From: Isoetes taiwanensis
Taxonomy: Eukaryota; Streptophyta; Lycopodiopsida; Isoetales; Isoetaceae
Reading direction: 5' to 3'
Assembly (NCBI GenBank): GCA_021234155.1
Contig: JAJEKV010000020.1
Coordinates: 8,848,563-8,912,562 of the forward strand
Length of the DNA stretch: 64,000 nt
The first letter of the stretch is position 1, and each line of letters begins with the position of its first letter. The notes below the pieces were generated by a model. It did no database searches, was not told where the DNA came from, and saw nothing but the letters and a program-made list of their open reading frames with translations. This document shows, piece by piece, positions 44,547 to 55,251 of this stretch. The position numbers were made by a program, and so were the translations under genes.

Positions 44547-44760
44547 CCTTTTTCCATTCTCTCTCTTTTCTCTGTCTTTTTTCTCTTTCCCGTTCCTCCT
44601 TTCCCCTTCCTTTCCTTCCTTCCCGCTTTCTTTTCTTCCCTTTCCCATTTTCCTATGCCATTTTTTACTTTTCTCAACCTTTCCCTCTTCCCTTTTTTCT
44701 CATGCCCTCTTTCCCTCATCTTTTTTCCTTTCCCTCTCCGTGGACGATAAAAATACCTTC
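44547..44760. repeat. polypyrimidine tract, right part, ending in a LINE-end motif
   Basis: This continues the 43.0-43.5 kb tract after the LINE insertion. At 44737-44753 it meets CTCCGTGGACGATAAAA, the same end motif that closes the LINE at 31.6 kb, followed by more pyrimidine-rich sequence. Confidence 0.75.
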
Positions 44761-46134
44761 CTTCCCTCATGTCATTTTGTCGTTCACTTCGTCCTCCCTT
44801 TTCCCTTTCCTCTTAAGAGATCAAAGTCTTTTTTTTTTCCCTTAAAGAGATCAAAGCACAAATTCATGTCCTATCTTTTTTTAACCGATAACCTCACCGA
44901 CACCAGACATAATGGATACATAAACCCTCCGCCAAAGCCTGTAGAAAAATGCCCACAACCCATCCACACAGAATACACAATATTTTGTCCAATTTTCAAC
45001 CCCAAATACTCAATGATTTCTTACTAAAAAAAGCCCATATATAGAAACGTCCTTCCCCATACGGTTTGCAAACCATTGCAAAACGAACACTTTTGTCGTT
45101 GAGGTTAAGATTATGCCTTATAAACCTTGAAGATTACAGTAAATCTCAAGATTACGCCTTATAAACCTTGAAGATTATAGTAAATCTCAGGTAATGCTAT
45201 GTGCAAATTTTGAAAATTAACCTTAATGAAGCAAACCATCAATATGTATAAAAAATGGACAAGTTTCAGTTTCTAGTCTTCCAACTCCATCAGCATAGAA
45301 TAAGATTTATTCTCTTAAAAAGCAGCTATAACAAAGATTTTGCAACAGCTGACCCAAAGAAAAAACATGAAAATTTTGACATTAAATAAATACAGGTTCT
45401 ATATAGTCGTTTAAGACTTCCAATTAGAACTATTTTGCTCACCATAGGTTGTTGCTAATGACTACTAGTATACAAACTCTGTGATCCCTGCAATTCAGAA
45501 ACAATAGGAAAAAGAAGAGCATTATACTTTCTGACTTTCTGCCAAAGTAATATTTCACGAAACTAATGCTCATGCTGGCTATCAGACTCCATACTCAATA
45601 GAGAAATTCGATGTCGCTAGCTGGCAAACACTTATCACGTATTTACCTGTGATGATGTTAAGCAATCTGATGATGGTTTAGTGCTTGTTTTCTTGATTAG
45701 ATGCAAAAAAAAAAAGGAAAAAAAAAATGGTGAAGATAAAGGAAAGTACCTGAAAAGGTGCATGAATGTGCACAGAAACCTGATTCTTCTCTCTTAAGAC
45801 CTTACGTTTATAGATTTTGAAAATGTAATATTAATTTGGGCACTTGTACTCCCAGATTTATCAAGTGCTAATGTCAAAACAAACACAGTGCGTCGTGAAC
45901 TTCTATTTGCTTCAGAGCATACACTAAACGGAAAAAATAAGATCATTTGACTTGGAAAAAATTCCTCTATACTGGTGCATATCAATTATCATGAGTACAA
46001 TAAATAAAAGTACCTAAACAGCTTCATGTTAATCGCCTAGAGGTAAAGACGCATGTGTTTTAAATTGTGCACTTCCAAACCTCCTCATTCATAAGTTTAT
46101 CCTTGCAGCAAAATGAAAGAATGCATCTAGCATC
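44761..46134. other. unassigned sequence, 3' side of the F-box gene
   Basis: No gene was recognised. It is AT-rich with an imperfect 45 bp duplication near 45105-45190 (GATTACGCCTTATAAACCTT) and A-rich runs near 45705-45730. The part next to 46135 probably holds the F-box gene's 3' untranslated region. Confidence 0.4.
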
Positions 46135-47166
46135 TTATAAGGGAACAACTGCACATCCAACCACAGTACCAGTGCACAACCTCATAGTAGTTTCTCTCCG
46201 CTGATGTGCTCCTTCTGCAACGTCCCAGATATCTACAATTTTGAGTAATTCTACATGAAGACGAGTAGGCAGGACACCAGCTATCACACACAAGCTTGTT
46301 CCAAGCCCAGCTAAAGTAAAACCAATTCGATATAAATAATCTGGCCAGAACCAACAAAACTTTTGGGACCTTAGTTGGTAATCTTCACAACTTATGGTTC
46401 CATTGGAGACTACATAGAGCTCTCCATTGACCACTGCCATGGGTCCTTTTGGCCACGGGCAATCCTGTGCGATCCACTTCTTTAGAGAAGGTTCGTATAC
46501 CTGCATTTTATCATCACCCTTATGAATAACATGAACCTTTCCATCCAATACCACACCAGAACATGCCGCATCATGAACAAGTCCCAGCTCAGCAATGGGC
46601 TCCCAGATATCTAGGTCAGGATCATAAATTTCTGCACTTGCAAGAGACTTCCTAGTACATGCAAATCCACCAGCAGCTATAATTCGACCATTCACTGCAC
46701 AGCATGCAAATTGAGACCTAGCAGTTTTCATAGAAGCCCTTTTCTCCCATTTACCCGAGATGGGATCAAAACACCAGACTTCATTGGTGGCCAAAACACC
46801 ATGCCTTTCACCATCTACTGGATCCACATCATCACTACCACCTCCTACCACAAAAAGCTTACTTCCCAAACCAACAGAACCATAGTTTGACAGATGCCTA
46901 ATGGTTGTTGGCATGGAGGGCAGAACATACCAGTGATCTAAAGCAGAATCATATGCCTCCCATGCTCTGTCAGGATCATAGCAGGAGACATAGAGCCATT
47001 CTTGCATCAAGCCACACTCTTTCCTTATTTGGTAAATCTCCTGGCTGGTGAAAGCAGATTTCCAGGCCTTAGAAACTGTGCGCATTAAGCCGTGCATACT
47101 TAATGGCACCCTGGCGAGACAGCGCATGGCCACAGCATCAGGGAGGCCCTCTATCAAGCTTGCCAT
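46135..47166 (-). CDS. SKIP30: SKIP30-like F-box/kelch-repeat protein
   Basis: This intact 343-residue, single-exon frame is the clearest host gene in the window. It starts MASLIEGLPDAVAMRCLARV, an F-box core at residues about 5-45. In SCF ubiquitin ligases this part binds SKP1. Residues about 60-330 form kelch blades: a GSKLFVVGGGSDDVDPVDGE strand, VWCFDPISGKWEKRASM, then GRIIAAGGF, AEIYDPDLDIWEPI, DGKVHVIHKGDDKMQVYEPS and VNGELYVVSNG. The ending (GTVVGCAVVPL) matches the end of Arabidopsis SKIP30. Order, length (352 in Arabidopsis as I recall) and motifs agree with that family. The kelch propeller would recruit substrates for degradation. The ATG at 47164-47166 is the first in frame and fits the family start. 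A long hairpin and GC-rich repeats lie upstream. Confidence 0.88.
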   Translation of the reverse strand: MASLIEGLPDAVAMRCLARVPLSMHGLMRTVSKAWKSAFTSQEIYQIRKECGLMQEWLYVSCYDPDRAWEAYDSALDHWYVLPSMPTTIRHLSNYGSVGLGSKLFVVGGGSDDVDPVDGERHGVLATNEVWCFDPISGKWEKRASMKTARSQFACCAVNGRIIAAGGFACTRKSLASAEIYDPDLDIWEPIAELGLVHDAACSGVVLDGKVHVIHKGDDKMQVYEPSLKKWIAQDCPWPKGPMAVVNGELYVVSNGTISCEDYQLRSQKFCWFWPDYLYRIGFTLAGLGTSLCVIAGVLPTRLHVELLKIVDIWDVAEGAHQRRETTMRLCTGTVVGCAVVPL

Positions 47167-47495
47167 TGCTCTTAATCCAGAGGTTCAAAAGCATGCATTC
47201 TTGAATAGATGAGCTAACTTTCCCCGCTAGGCAGCCTGAACTAAATAAGAAAAGAGGAAAGTTCAGAGGCTAACCTGGAGCTATGCCGGAACTGGGCCTC
47301 CATAGCTGAGCTCCACATTTTGCCTTTGGTAAATCCCTGTTCACGGTAAAGTCTTCGTTTTTTTGACACCTAAGTTCAAAGACCTAAATAATTTAGAGGT
47401 AGATGCTTTTATGCGCAACTACTTTATAGATGCGAAAAATAAAATATCCTTGTTTTTGTTATTATCATGTCCTTGTTGATCTAAACATTTCCTAT
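47167..47495 (-). promoter_or_regulatory. upstream region of the F-box gene
   Basis: The immediate 5' region (leader and promoter, by position) holds no gene. No convincing TATA box was placed. Confidence 0.4.
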
Positions 47496-47650
47496 GGGGT
47501 AGATAACGCCCTGGGCCGAGGGCGTTACCATAAAAAAAAATCGAGGCATGGCCAAAATGGCGAGGGCGTGCGTAGCACGCCCGAGCCATTTTGGCCATGC
47601 CGAGATTTTTTTTTTATGGTAAGGCCCGAGGGCCAGGGCGTTATCTCCCT
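47496..47650. repeat. ~150 bp near-perfect hairpin upstream of SKIP30
   Basis: The left arm from 47501 (GATAACGCCCTGGG, then GGCATGGCCAAAATGG, then GGGCGTGCG) pairs with the right arm ending at 47646 (CACGCCC, CCATTTTGGCCATGCC, CCAGGGCGTTATC). The arms are ~70 bp with a two-base loop and few mismatches. A-run and T-run match inside the arms. It looks like a foldback MITE and would give a long hairpin RNA if transcribed. No coding potential. Confidence 0.85.
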
Positions 47651-47940
47651 TAACGCTCTGGTCCGAGGGTTTGCACCTTGGGCCAGAAGCAAGGCGCCAG
47701 ATCGATCGAGGAAGCAAGCAGGGGCCAGAAGCAGCACCAGATCGGGGGCCGGAAGCAAGGGCGCAAGTCTGCCGGAAGCAAGGGCGCAGGTGTTTTCTTT
47801 GAAATCGTGGCAGTAGTGCAGGGGCTTTAAGCCCAACCCTGTTCCGGCAAAGCTGCAGCCCAACCCTGTTCCGGCGTAGCTTGCTTGCAAGGGAAGCCCA
47901 ATCCTGTTCCGGCAAAGCTGCAGCGAAGCGTTCAGAAGAT
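47651..47940. repeat. GC-rich tandem repeats
   Basis: Repeated units include CCGGAAGCAAGGGCGCA (twice near 47750-47790) and GCCCAACCCTGTTCCGGC (three times, 47832-47912). The GC content is much higher than the flanks. Open frames on both strands are repeat artefacts. Confidence 0.75.
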
Positions 47941-48858
47941 CCTAGGGTGTTATGGCAGATGCAGAGAAGGGTAGAGAAAACCCTAGGCTGTTACGGGACT
48001 GTCTCCATAAATTTTCAAGAACAGGAGTGTTACTAGCTGATAACAGCTGTCCATTCGACGGTCAAGATTGAATCTTACCGTGGAAAACCGAGGACCAGTG
48101 CGTTAAGGATATATAACATCAGGAGTCTTTGGCATGTTTTCAAATATTTTATTTACTTTGTGGGTTTCAACAGATCTAGAGAGCTTAGTAAGTGTCAACA
48201 AATGTGTGAAGCAAAATCACAGTATGCCAGAATAGTGACATCTGTACATGAAGAACATTTTTGCTAGGTGAAGGCATGGTTGACATCCCCAGAATATTAT
48301 GTGAAATGTCTTCGTTATGGGGATATGCGTCCATTTCTGCCACATGTTGTGTACAAGAATTGTACTTCCGATGACGCATGACTTAAACCTCAAGACACAA
48401 TGAGTAAAATGCAATGGTTGAAACCTAAAGCTCACTTAATTTCAATTTTGGAAGGTAAATCTATCCAGAATGTTAGATCAAATAGTTGAATGTTAGGTAA
48501 AGCTAAAACTACAACATGTTCACATGCCAAAACTGCAATTAGTTGGCTTTTAGGTGTGCCAATAGTTAGAAAGCAGAATGCCAAGTGAAGATAGCAGACC
48601 AAATAAAGTTTATGTTTGAAAGAGACATCTTTAAAAGGAGATTTGTCGCATGGGGTAACAATAAATAATGGGGCATTCTTTTTAGCCACGCAATCTAGGG
48701 ATCAACTTATAAGTGTAAGCCCTACTTTCTTTTCTAAGGGCAGATTTTAGGTTGCTTTTTTTTGGGAATGTTAAAATTTTAACAGCCCTTTTTATTTCAT
48801 GTACAATGTGAACTGCCCTTATTTACTATAAAACTCATTATAATACAATATTTATCTA
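47941..48858. other. unassigned sequence
   Basis: No gene was recognised on either strand. Confidence 0.35.
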
Positions 48859-49141
48859 CTAGAAAAGCGGCCACCCGTTCTCTTTTCTATTTGTGAGATG
48901 TTCAAACGAATACCACTCTATTTATATAAGCGCTTCTTTAATACGACATTTGACGTGTACATTCGGTGGTCTTTTCGTAAAGCACCTTTGACATGATGTT
49001 TCTGTAATAGCAATTTTGATTCCTGGTGAGAAGTGCACCTTGAGAGAGCAACATAAAGTTGACTATAAGCAAAAATTGAGGCTGGCAAAGAAATCCAATG
49101 CCATATGCCAGCTTGCAACCATGAAGTTTGTGATTATGCAA
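48859..49141 (-). mobile_element. Helitron 3' end with helicase C-terminus
   Basis: The minus-strand frame at 48918-49118 encodes ISLPASIFAYSQLYVALSRC and later TSNVVLKKRLYK, the end of a Helitron Pif1-type helicase. Downstream a small hairpin (CGG-GTGG-CCG, 48868-48877) and CTTTT precede CTAG at 48859-48862 and then T, the expected terminus. The N-terminal Rep and most of the helicase are absent. Confidence 0.72.
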
Positions 49142-49646
49142 AGTCCCAGAATTGATGTTTATATTATAAAAGGATCACCTAGTATTTTTAAATTATTGCT
49201 CTTTAACTCCTTTACCATAAAATTGCCCTTCCATTCAAGATAGCTGGTGGCTCTAACTTCAATTTCTCACAAAACGCAAGGGGCAAGCCTAGCACCTATC
49301 CTGTGCAAATTGTGGCTGGCATAGCAGGAGAATTATAGAACTGGCCGAAGGATAGGCTACTTTATGCCATCCATTAGACAATTGGAATATTGTAATGAAA
49401 CTATGTCTATCTCTTAGACAATAGTTTTTTTTACTGGTGCAAAATGGCTTCACAACGGATCCTAATGACCAAATCTGCACAATAACACTTTTTGAACTCT
49501 TAGGCATGCTTATGCATGTCTGCTTGTTACTAACTATTCATATACATATATACAGGACATTTATTGAACTGTTGAACTACAAAATGGGGCTGGGATCACC
49601 AACATGAGCAAAATTACATATAACAATACAACCCCTATGTTGCAGT
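49142..49646. other. unassigned sequence inside the Helitron body
   Basis: It lies between the helicase remnant and a kinase exon on the same strand. No other coding sequence was recognised. Confidence 0.35.
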
Positions 49647-49745
49647 TTATTGAAATGCCTCCCTGCGGGGACTGAAGATGGCATGTTCAAGCACCTCTTC
49701 CGCAGAAGGTCTTGAATTTGGATTTGGATGCATGTGCACGAGCAC
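49647..49745 (-). pseudogene. last exon of a protein kinase, probably WEE1-like, captured by a Helitron
   Basis: On the minus strand a splice acceptor (TTGTTTTTTGCAG) is followed by 32 codons and a stop: VLVHMHPNPNSRPSAEEVLE, then HAIFSPRREAFQ. The RPSAEEVL-x-HxIF pattern is subdomain XI of a serine/threonine or WEE1-type kinase, where MDPNP-RPSA-ELL-HPIF is typical. WEE1 kinases hold back mitotic entry by phosphorylating CDKs. The family choice is a guess from a short stretch. No upstream kinase exons are visible in the next kilobase. It lies in the same orientation as the Helitron helicase remnant about 500 bp away, so gene capture is likely. Confidence 0.5.
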
Positions 49746-50090
49746 CTGCAAAAAACAATTAGATGCAATGTTATTATATACTGCAGATATTAAACGTGTT
49801 ATTGGATCGTATAGTTCACCTTTAAAAGGTTCTTCCTAAGCAATGTAATCATTCATAGAAGGCTAAGATGTGCCAGAATTTTGAAAATGCCGGAATGGGC
49901 AGTGAGTATAATGGGATTATTTTTGATGCAGAAGGTGGTCCCTGGTATAGAGCAGAAGTTTTATTGAATTACGCAGAGATGCCCTGTATCTTGAGGTTTT
50001 GAATTGGCTGCAAAAGCAAAAGGGATGCAAAAAATTAAGAACAAAATCTGAACCATTTCGTGGTCTTGGATCATATTGCTTCCCGGAAGA
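49746..50090. other. unassigned sequence
   Basis: Nothing recognised between the kinase exon and the MITE. Confidence 0.35.
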
Positions 50091-50552
50091 CCGTATATAT
50101 CATCCGGGATGTGGTTAACCCGGACACCCGTTATCAGCCATTGTGGTTAATCAGGACCTGCGCAGTTTGAAGCCCAAAAACCAACTGTTTTTGCCCTTTT
50201 TTTGATCGATTCTGCTCTATTTCATCTTAAATCTCTTCCTCTCTTCGTCAATCTAACATAAAAGAGGCATACAAAGCGATTGGCATGCTTTTTAAAGCAG
50301 ATCAAACCGCCCACAGAGCAGCAAGAGCGATCTGATCAAAATTTCTGCCCCCGCCGCACAGTTCTACGCTTGGTTTTTTGTCCGGATTAACCACTTTTTG
50401 TCCGGATTAACCATTTGGCTGATATCGGATGGCCGGATTAACCACCCTGGCTGATATCGGATGTCCGGATTAACCACCCTGGCTGATACCGGATGTCCGG
50501 ATTAACCACTCTGTTTTGTCCGGATTAACCACATCCCGGATGATATATACGG
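50091..50552. mobile_element. 462 bp MITE with repeated GGTTAATCCGG motifs
   Basis: The ends are inverted copies: left CCGTATATATCATCCGGGAT then GTGGTTAACCCGGAC; right (reverse complement) the same with GTGGTTAATCCGGAC. On the right a ~32 bp unit (CTGATATCGGATGTCCGGAT then TAACCACCCTGG) is repeated three to four times. The centre has no ORF. It fits a non-autonomous DNA transposon whose repeats may bind a transposase. No clear target duplication was found. Confidence 0.8.
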
Positions 50553-51291
50553 AGTTCCTTGCTTCCCAGTTTAAAACAATGCCTTTGTCTTACTCGAACT
50601 ATGCTACAGACAGTGCCTTTGTCCTACTTAAACTATGCTACAGATGTATAAGAGGAAGGAAACGTTATGCTTTGAAGAACATTTGCAAGCAAAGGCAGAT
50701 ATGCATTGAAAAACATTTGCAAGCAAAGGCAGACTTGTAATGATATGAAAGCAGAATAGAATGGCAGCAAACTGTTAGATGCCGAACCTTGTCATGCGAT
50801 GAACCTAAAAGCTAAGCACTGGATCCCCCCAAGAAGAACGCATAAGCTTCCAGATTTTTGCACCGAACTGATGCGTTACCTCAATTCTATGTTGTCATGA
50901 AGCCGACATCTCCAACAGGCCGGCAGTTCCTGTTAAACTTGGAACTAATAGCAAGGGAACCATCTCTTATGGCGCGAATAGCATCCAGTTGTCAGATAGC
51001 AAAACACCATGTCCGAGAACCCTAAAATCCTAGAGAAACCAAATCTGTTTTGGTTTTGCCCTAGATTGTTTGCTGCCCACTCTTTTTATATGATGCAGGG
51101 ACAATCCGGAAGCTTCGAGATGCTTCTAGATGCTAGCGTCTAGAACATGTGTGAAGCTTAAGTCAAAGTTTCAAGAAACTTCTAGAAGCCCATCTACCGT
51201 TCAGATTAAGCCACGTGGCATATGGCGGAGTTACATGTGGCATATGAGTGGAGTTACAGACAGACAACACCATTTTTGGGTTGCCCCTGGG
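50553..51291. other. unassigned sequence with short tandem repeats
   Basis: A 33 bp unit (ATGCCTTTGTCTTACTCGAA) is duplicated at 50579-50645 and a 32 bp unit (ACATTTGCAAGCAAAGGCAG) at 50680-50735. No gene was recognised. Confidence 0.4.
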
Positions 51292-51389
51292 GGGCAAACC
51301 CTTGTTTATGTGGGCTTTTGGCATATCCTAGGTATATTAGGGGCAAACCCTTGTTTATGTGGGCTTTTGGCATATCCTAGGTATATGCT
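51292..51389. repeat. 49 bp perfect tandem duplication
   Basis: GGGCAAACCCTTGTTTATGT starts at 51292 and 51341, and the whole 49 bp unit is repeated. The open frame across it (51130-51402) is probably not a gene. Confidence 0.85.
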
Positions 51390-51589
51390 GGAATATACCT
51401 AGGATATGATGTGACTGCTCAAAACCTACTCTTACCTGTAAACTCTCGGTCGCCATTGTTGATGTGCGGCTGGTGTGGGAACTGGTTAACCGACACTGCC
51501 AAGCATTAGAGCGAGGTCCATAAGCTGGTGTGGGAACTTGTGTTGGAAGAAGGGGGGAATGGAAGAATTTATCTCCGGACTTGGCTTAT

Positions 51590-51718
51590 CGGCTGGTGCA
51601 TGACACCCATCAGAAAGACTTGGATTCAGGTAAGCTCCTTCACTCTTCGATGATTCAAAACTGTCGTGATTCTGCTCCCTTCTTAGCCAACCATCTCATT
51701 CGTCTTTTAATGGATTGA
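51590..51718 (+). pseudogene. PPR-protein fragment
   Basis: This stretch of a 62-residue frame reads HQKDLDSGKLLHSSMIQNCR, then SAPFLANHLIRLL. It fits the first helix pair of a plant PLS-type PPR repeat (GKLLHS.MI..G-D-.PFLANHLI.LF). It has no start or further repeats. It lies about 30 bp upstream of the 2PGK-like remnant, on the same strand. Whether the two were joined by chance or by exon capture cannot be seen. Confidence 0.6.
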
Positions 51719-51746
51719 AGCAAATAATACATTAAACATGCTTTCA

Positions 51747-53519
51747 AATCCAGATCGTATTTTGTTATGTGGTACGAGTGGCTGTGGTAAATCTATGATG
51801 TCTTCATTGCTGGTAATTGTGCATCGGGCTGGTAGTTGTTTGCTTGTATACATTTCCAGCAGGGATGATTGAAGTTGTATGTTTGTTTGTGAGCTGTAGG
51901 CTAGCAGGCTTGGCATTACGACTGTAGACATGGATAAGGCATTCTCTTGTTTCTTGGTTTATAAAATGTAAGATAAAATAAAGTTTGTGAATGTAAAATG
52001 AAATATAATACCGACGCATATTTGAGGGATGGATATAGCTGTTGCTAGTCTTGCATTGAAATGTAAACTTTTGTTTAAACGTGACAACTGAGTAGATTGG
52101 TATTGTCATGTTTCAACTTTTCAGATGGGACTTATGAGGAAGCATCCATCCATAATACCATTCATGGTACACATAACAAATGAGGATAAGCATTTGGAAC
52201 GATTTGCGCTTAGAGCTTAAGTATATGACATTAGATCCATCAAAGAACAAGTATCACGAAGTACATTGGGAACATCCCGGACTATTCAAAGAATACCTTT
52301 ATAAATGTCTTTGACAAGCATTTGGTACCAAAATTAAATAATACTAACGTTGATAAGAGTGTTGCTGCAATTCATGCAACTATTTTTAGTCGCCCTCGAG
52401 AAGAGAAGTCGGTGAACCACTCTATGATCAGCCAACAAATCCGTGTAAAGGTTGTTGATCAAGAGTATCGAGTCGATATGCAGATCTTCGTTGGGATCAA
52501 AATGCATGTTCCAGTTAATACAAAGAAAAGGTTCTTCCCATCATTTAATGACATTGATGAATATTGATGGATCTGTGGCCAAGGCATGGCCTATTGAGTC
52601 TATAGATACAAGTGGAAACTACATTTCGTAATGGCGGTGAAACCCTCGGAAGTCCTGTTTATGGACCTTTGCAAATAGCAAAAGGCCGAGCCGGTGAATT
52701 TGCGGTTTGGAAACTTTGGTTTAAGTGCTTTCCCTGCGGAAGCAAGCAAAGAGATATTGATACTCTGGCAGAGATGTTACAGGGGCCGCCGCATGAATGC
52801 AGATTCACCTCGCTATGGAGAAGGTGCGAAAAAAGAGGTACACGACCGTCAAGTCATTTGATTTCTTTTCTTGCATTGATGTGCATCCGCATCATTTAAA
52901 TGTTCATGATTTTATTAATTCCATAAATTTAGGTTTTACTAATCCGAAGTTGTAAATATAATTGCTTGATGAGGCAACGGAGTTCGTACATGAAGAAAAA
53001 GCCTGCGTAATGCTTGCTTGCCTTGATAGTGATGAAGATCTTGATGAAAATGCACAGAAGCTAGAGAACGAAGAGGTTGTGCCAAGGTTTTGCTATTCAA
53101 ATTTCATCCTTATTTTCTCTATGTTTGCTTGAAGTGGTTGATCCTATAGCTGGCAGTTGGAGGGCTCTGTGAATGAGAGTATGAGGTCTGATGAAGAGGA
53201 AAATGACACTGCGCATGTGGAGTCCAATTCGTCTGATGAACATGATGAAGATTATGCCACTGGAAGTACGTCACTCCCACGCATTGAAGATCTTTCTTTT
53301 TATATGCCTAACCACATCAGGAATGGCTTTGGTAGTTGTGGAAATGACTATTGTAGTTCTGTAAATGCAGATAAGGTGGTTGATTTTGATAAGCTAAAAC
53401 AACCACAAACAGCAGAGAGCTCTATCTCTCTATATGGGAAAGAGATGCAGAGTTTAGGAAAAAAGATTCTAGTAGCCCCAGGCTTAGCATGGCTTTTGTT
53501 ATGTTCTGCTAGAAGATGA
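51747..53519 (+). pseudogene. 2-phosphoglycerate-kinase-like P-loop gene, decayed
   Basis: Ordered pieces match the plant P-loop NTPase family annotated as 2-phosphoglycerate kinase-related. Piece 1 at 51747-51812 is NPDRILLCGTSGCGKSMMSS (Walker A GTSGCGKS) with a GT donor. Piece 2 from 51900 is ASRLGITTV, in phase with piece 1. Piece 3 from 52125 is [20 protein letters not shown], then HLERFALRA. Piece 4 is HLVPKLNNTNVDKSVAAIHA (about 52313-52372), then DGSVAKAWPIESID (52560-52605) and YGPLQIAKGRAGEF (52657-52700). A serine/acid-rich tail (DEEENDTAHVESNSSDEHDE) lies at 53157-53519. Frameshifts around 52215-52260 and further stops break the gene, and the middle of the ATPase core is missing. 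The true substrate of the family is not settled. Ancestral gene on this strand, now non-functional. Confidence 0.75.
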
Positions 53520-55056
53520 CAAGGCTAAGCACTATGCAGCTATGAGAAGCAAGCCGAGCAGTATGCATTTGTGTTTGGTGCAATTTTGTGTGATGCACTA
53601 GGATTGGAATTTGATTACAGGTTGCAAGAGTGAGATTGGCGTGAGACAATAGGTATGAGGTGAGAGGAGATATTGGTATGAGGTACAGGGATCTCTCTGA
53701 GAAAATTATAATGTGAGGTACAGGTATGTGAAAAATTATTTGGTGAATCTGGTTTGTGCAAATCATGTGTCGTAAGCTTGTTGGGATCTTAACAAGCTCA
53801 ATGTGTTGTAAGCTCAATGTGATCTTATCGGGATGTACAACAAGTTGATGCTTAATGTCATGTTCACGGAATTTTGCATGTAAAACTGAAATCCATGGAC
53901 CATCTATCTGGTAGCCATGGCTTTCTAACGTGGTTGTTGGCTTGCATTATAGTCCGTTTGAGAATATTTGTGATGGCTTCTCTGTTGCCTGTCCGAGGTG
54001 GTTTATTCTTTACCCAAGGTTGTTTATTTCTTTATATAGGCTTTTTGAAGGTAGTGGTAACAATTATTAAACAAGGCTCTTAGAGTTGCAGTGTGCAATT
54101 AGAAGACGTATCGCGAGCATTTTGCTAGTGCATTTGCATTTGCATTTGAGCTTTAACTTGAAGCTTTGCGTGGATAGGGAAGGTTAAAACACCTTAAGTA
54201 CTTTGCTCTTTGCTCATGATTAAGTTTTCAAAAATGTTTTTATGTTGTCGATAATTTATCCAAATAAAATTCATATCCTCTTAAAGTTATTAACGCTCAT
54301 TCATCTTCGAATTTTGAATTTAAGCCTCAAAACTTGTACTACTGTGCCTAGTGTTGGGGACAGTCTGTTGGAAAATCTATAGAATCCTCCTATCTACACT
54401 TATATAATTGATTCACACCAAGATTCGATTCCTAGATGCATTTAGATTCCCGAGTGAGGGAAAATTTAGGAAGGAAAAATAATTGTGAAAAAATTTGAAG
54501 GGACGCCACGTTGTTGATCTTATCTGCTTCGGCTTTCTGCTTCGGCTTCGGCTTGTTTGGCGCTGAGGTAGTTTATTAGTTTGCTTCAATGGCATTCAAG
54601 ATTGTGATGCAGTGTCAAGCTGGTTTCCGGATGAATTATAGTTCCTAGACAATGATGTAGTGGCGACACTCACAAACAAAGACTTCTCAGCACACATTCT
54701 AGAAAATACCAAGGTATATCTTCTACCACTAAAATTAAGCCAAAATTGTCCTTGCTTCTCATCTTATTTCATATAACTTTCCACTAATCAAACATTCTTG
54801 GATGTACGGGCAAGGGGGGTTCACCTTGAAATCCCGTATGAACCATCTGAGTTATAAGAAATGGATTATTTTTGGAGAGCTTTCGTACGAAAATATATGG
54901 AAAGGGGTGGTTTTTATCACATTTTGCAATATTTTAAGCCTGTACATTTTCGATATAGGTATTTTTCTAGTTCTTTTGGACCGTATACTATGGGTTTTCT
55001 TGCTACCCTAGTAACGCAGATGGCATGTCCATATTGTATATAGGTGAATCCCCCCG
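53520..55056. other. unassigned sequence
   Basis: No gene was recognised. A short GCTTCGGCTT repeat lies at 54527-54560. The frames at 54802-55043 are hydrophobic and anonymous. Confidence 0.35.
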
Positions 55057-55251
55057 AGTGTACGGGTCTTAGGCATATTGAGGTTGAATATAACTGGTGA
55101 CAACATGGTCATCAAGACGTGCAATGCTTGTAATAAGGCAGTGTCAGACAGTCTCTGCGACACGTGCAGGAACGACGACATGCTAGATGAGTTAACAATG
55201 TTCGGCGATATCGACACTGCATCCAAGACGCTACATGTCACAATATGGTAG
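55057..55251 (+). pseudogene. zinc-ribbon-like exon, possibly OB-fold protein fragment
   Basis: An open + frame reads RVLGILRLNITGDNMVIKTC, then NACNKAVSDSLCDTC, then DELTMFGDIDTASKTLHVTI, W, and a stop. The two CxxC pairs 13 residues apart, followed by hydrophobic strands, resemble the zinc-ribbon inserted in RPA70/MEIOB-type OB folds, which bind single-stranded DNA. No conventional start is needed if it is an exon. The similarity is to a fold pattern only, so other zinc-binding proteins are possible. Confidence 0.3.

Noticed and set aside
47481-47915. Several open frames on both strands
   Set aside because: They are created by the hairpin and the GC-rich repeats.
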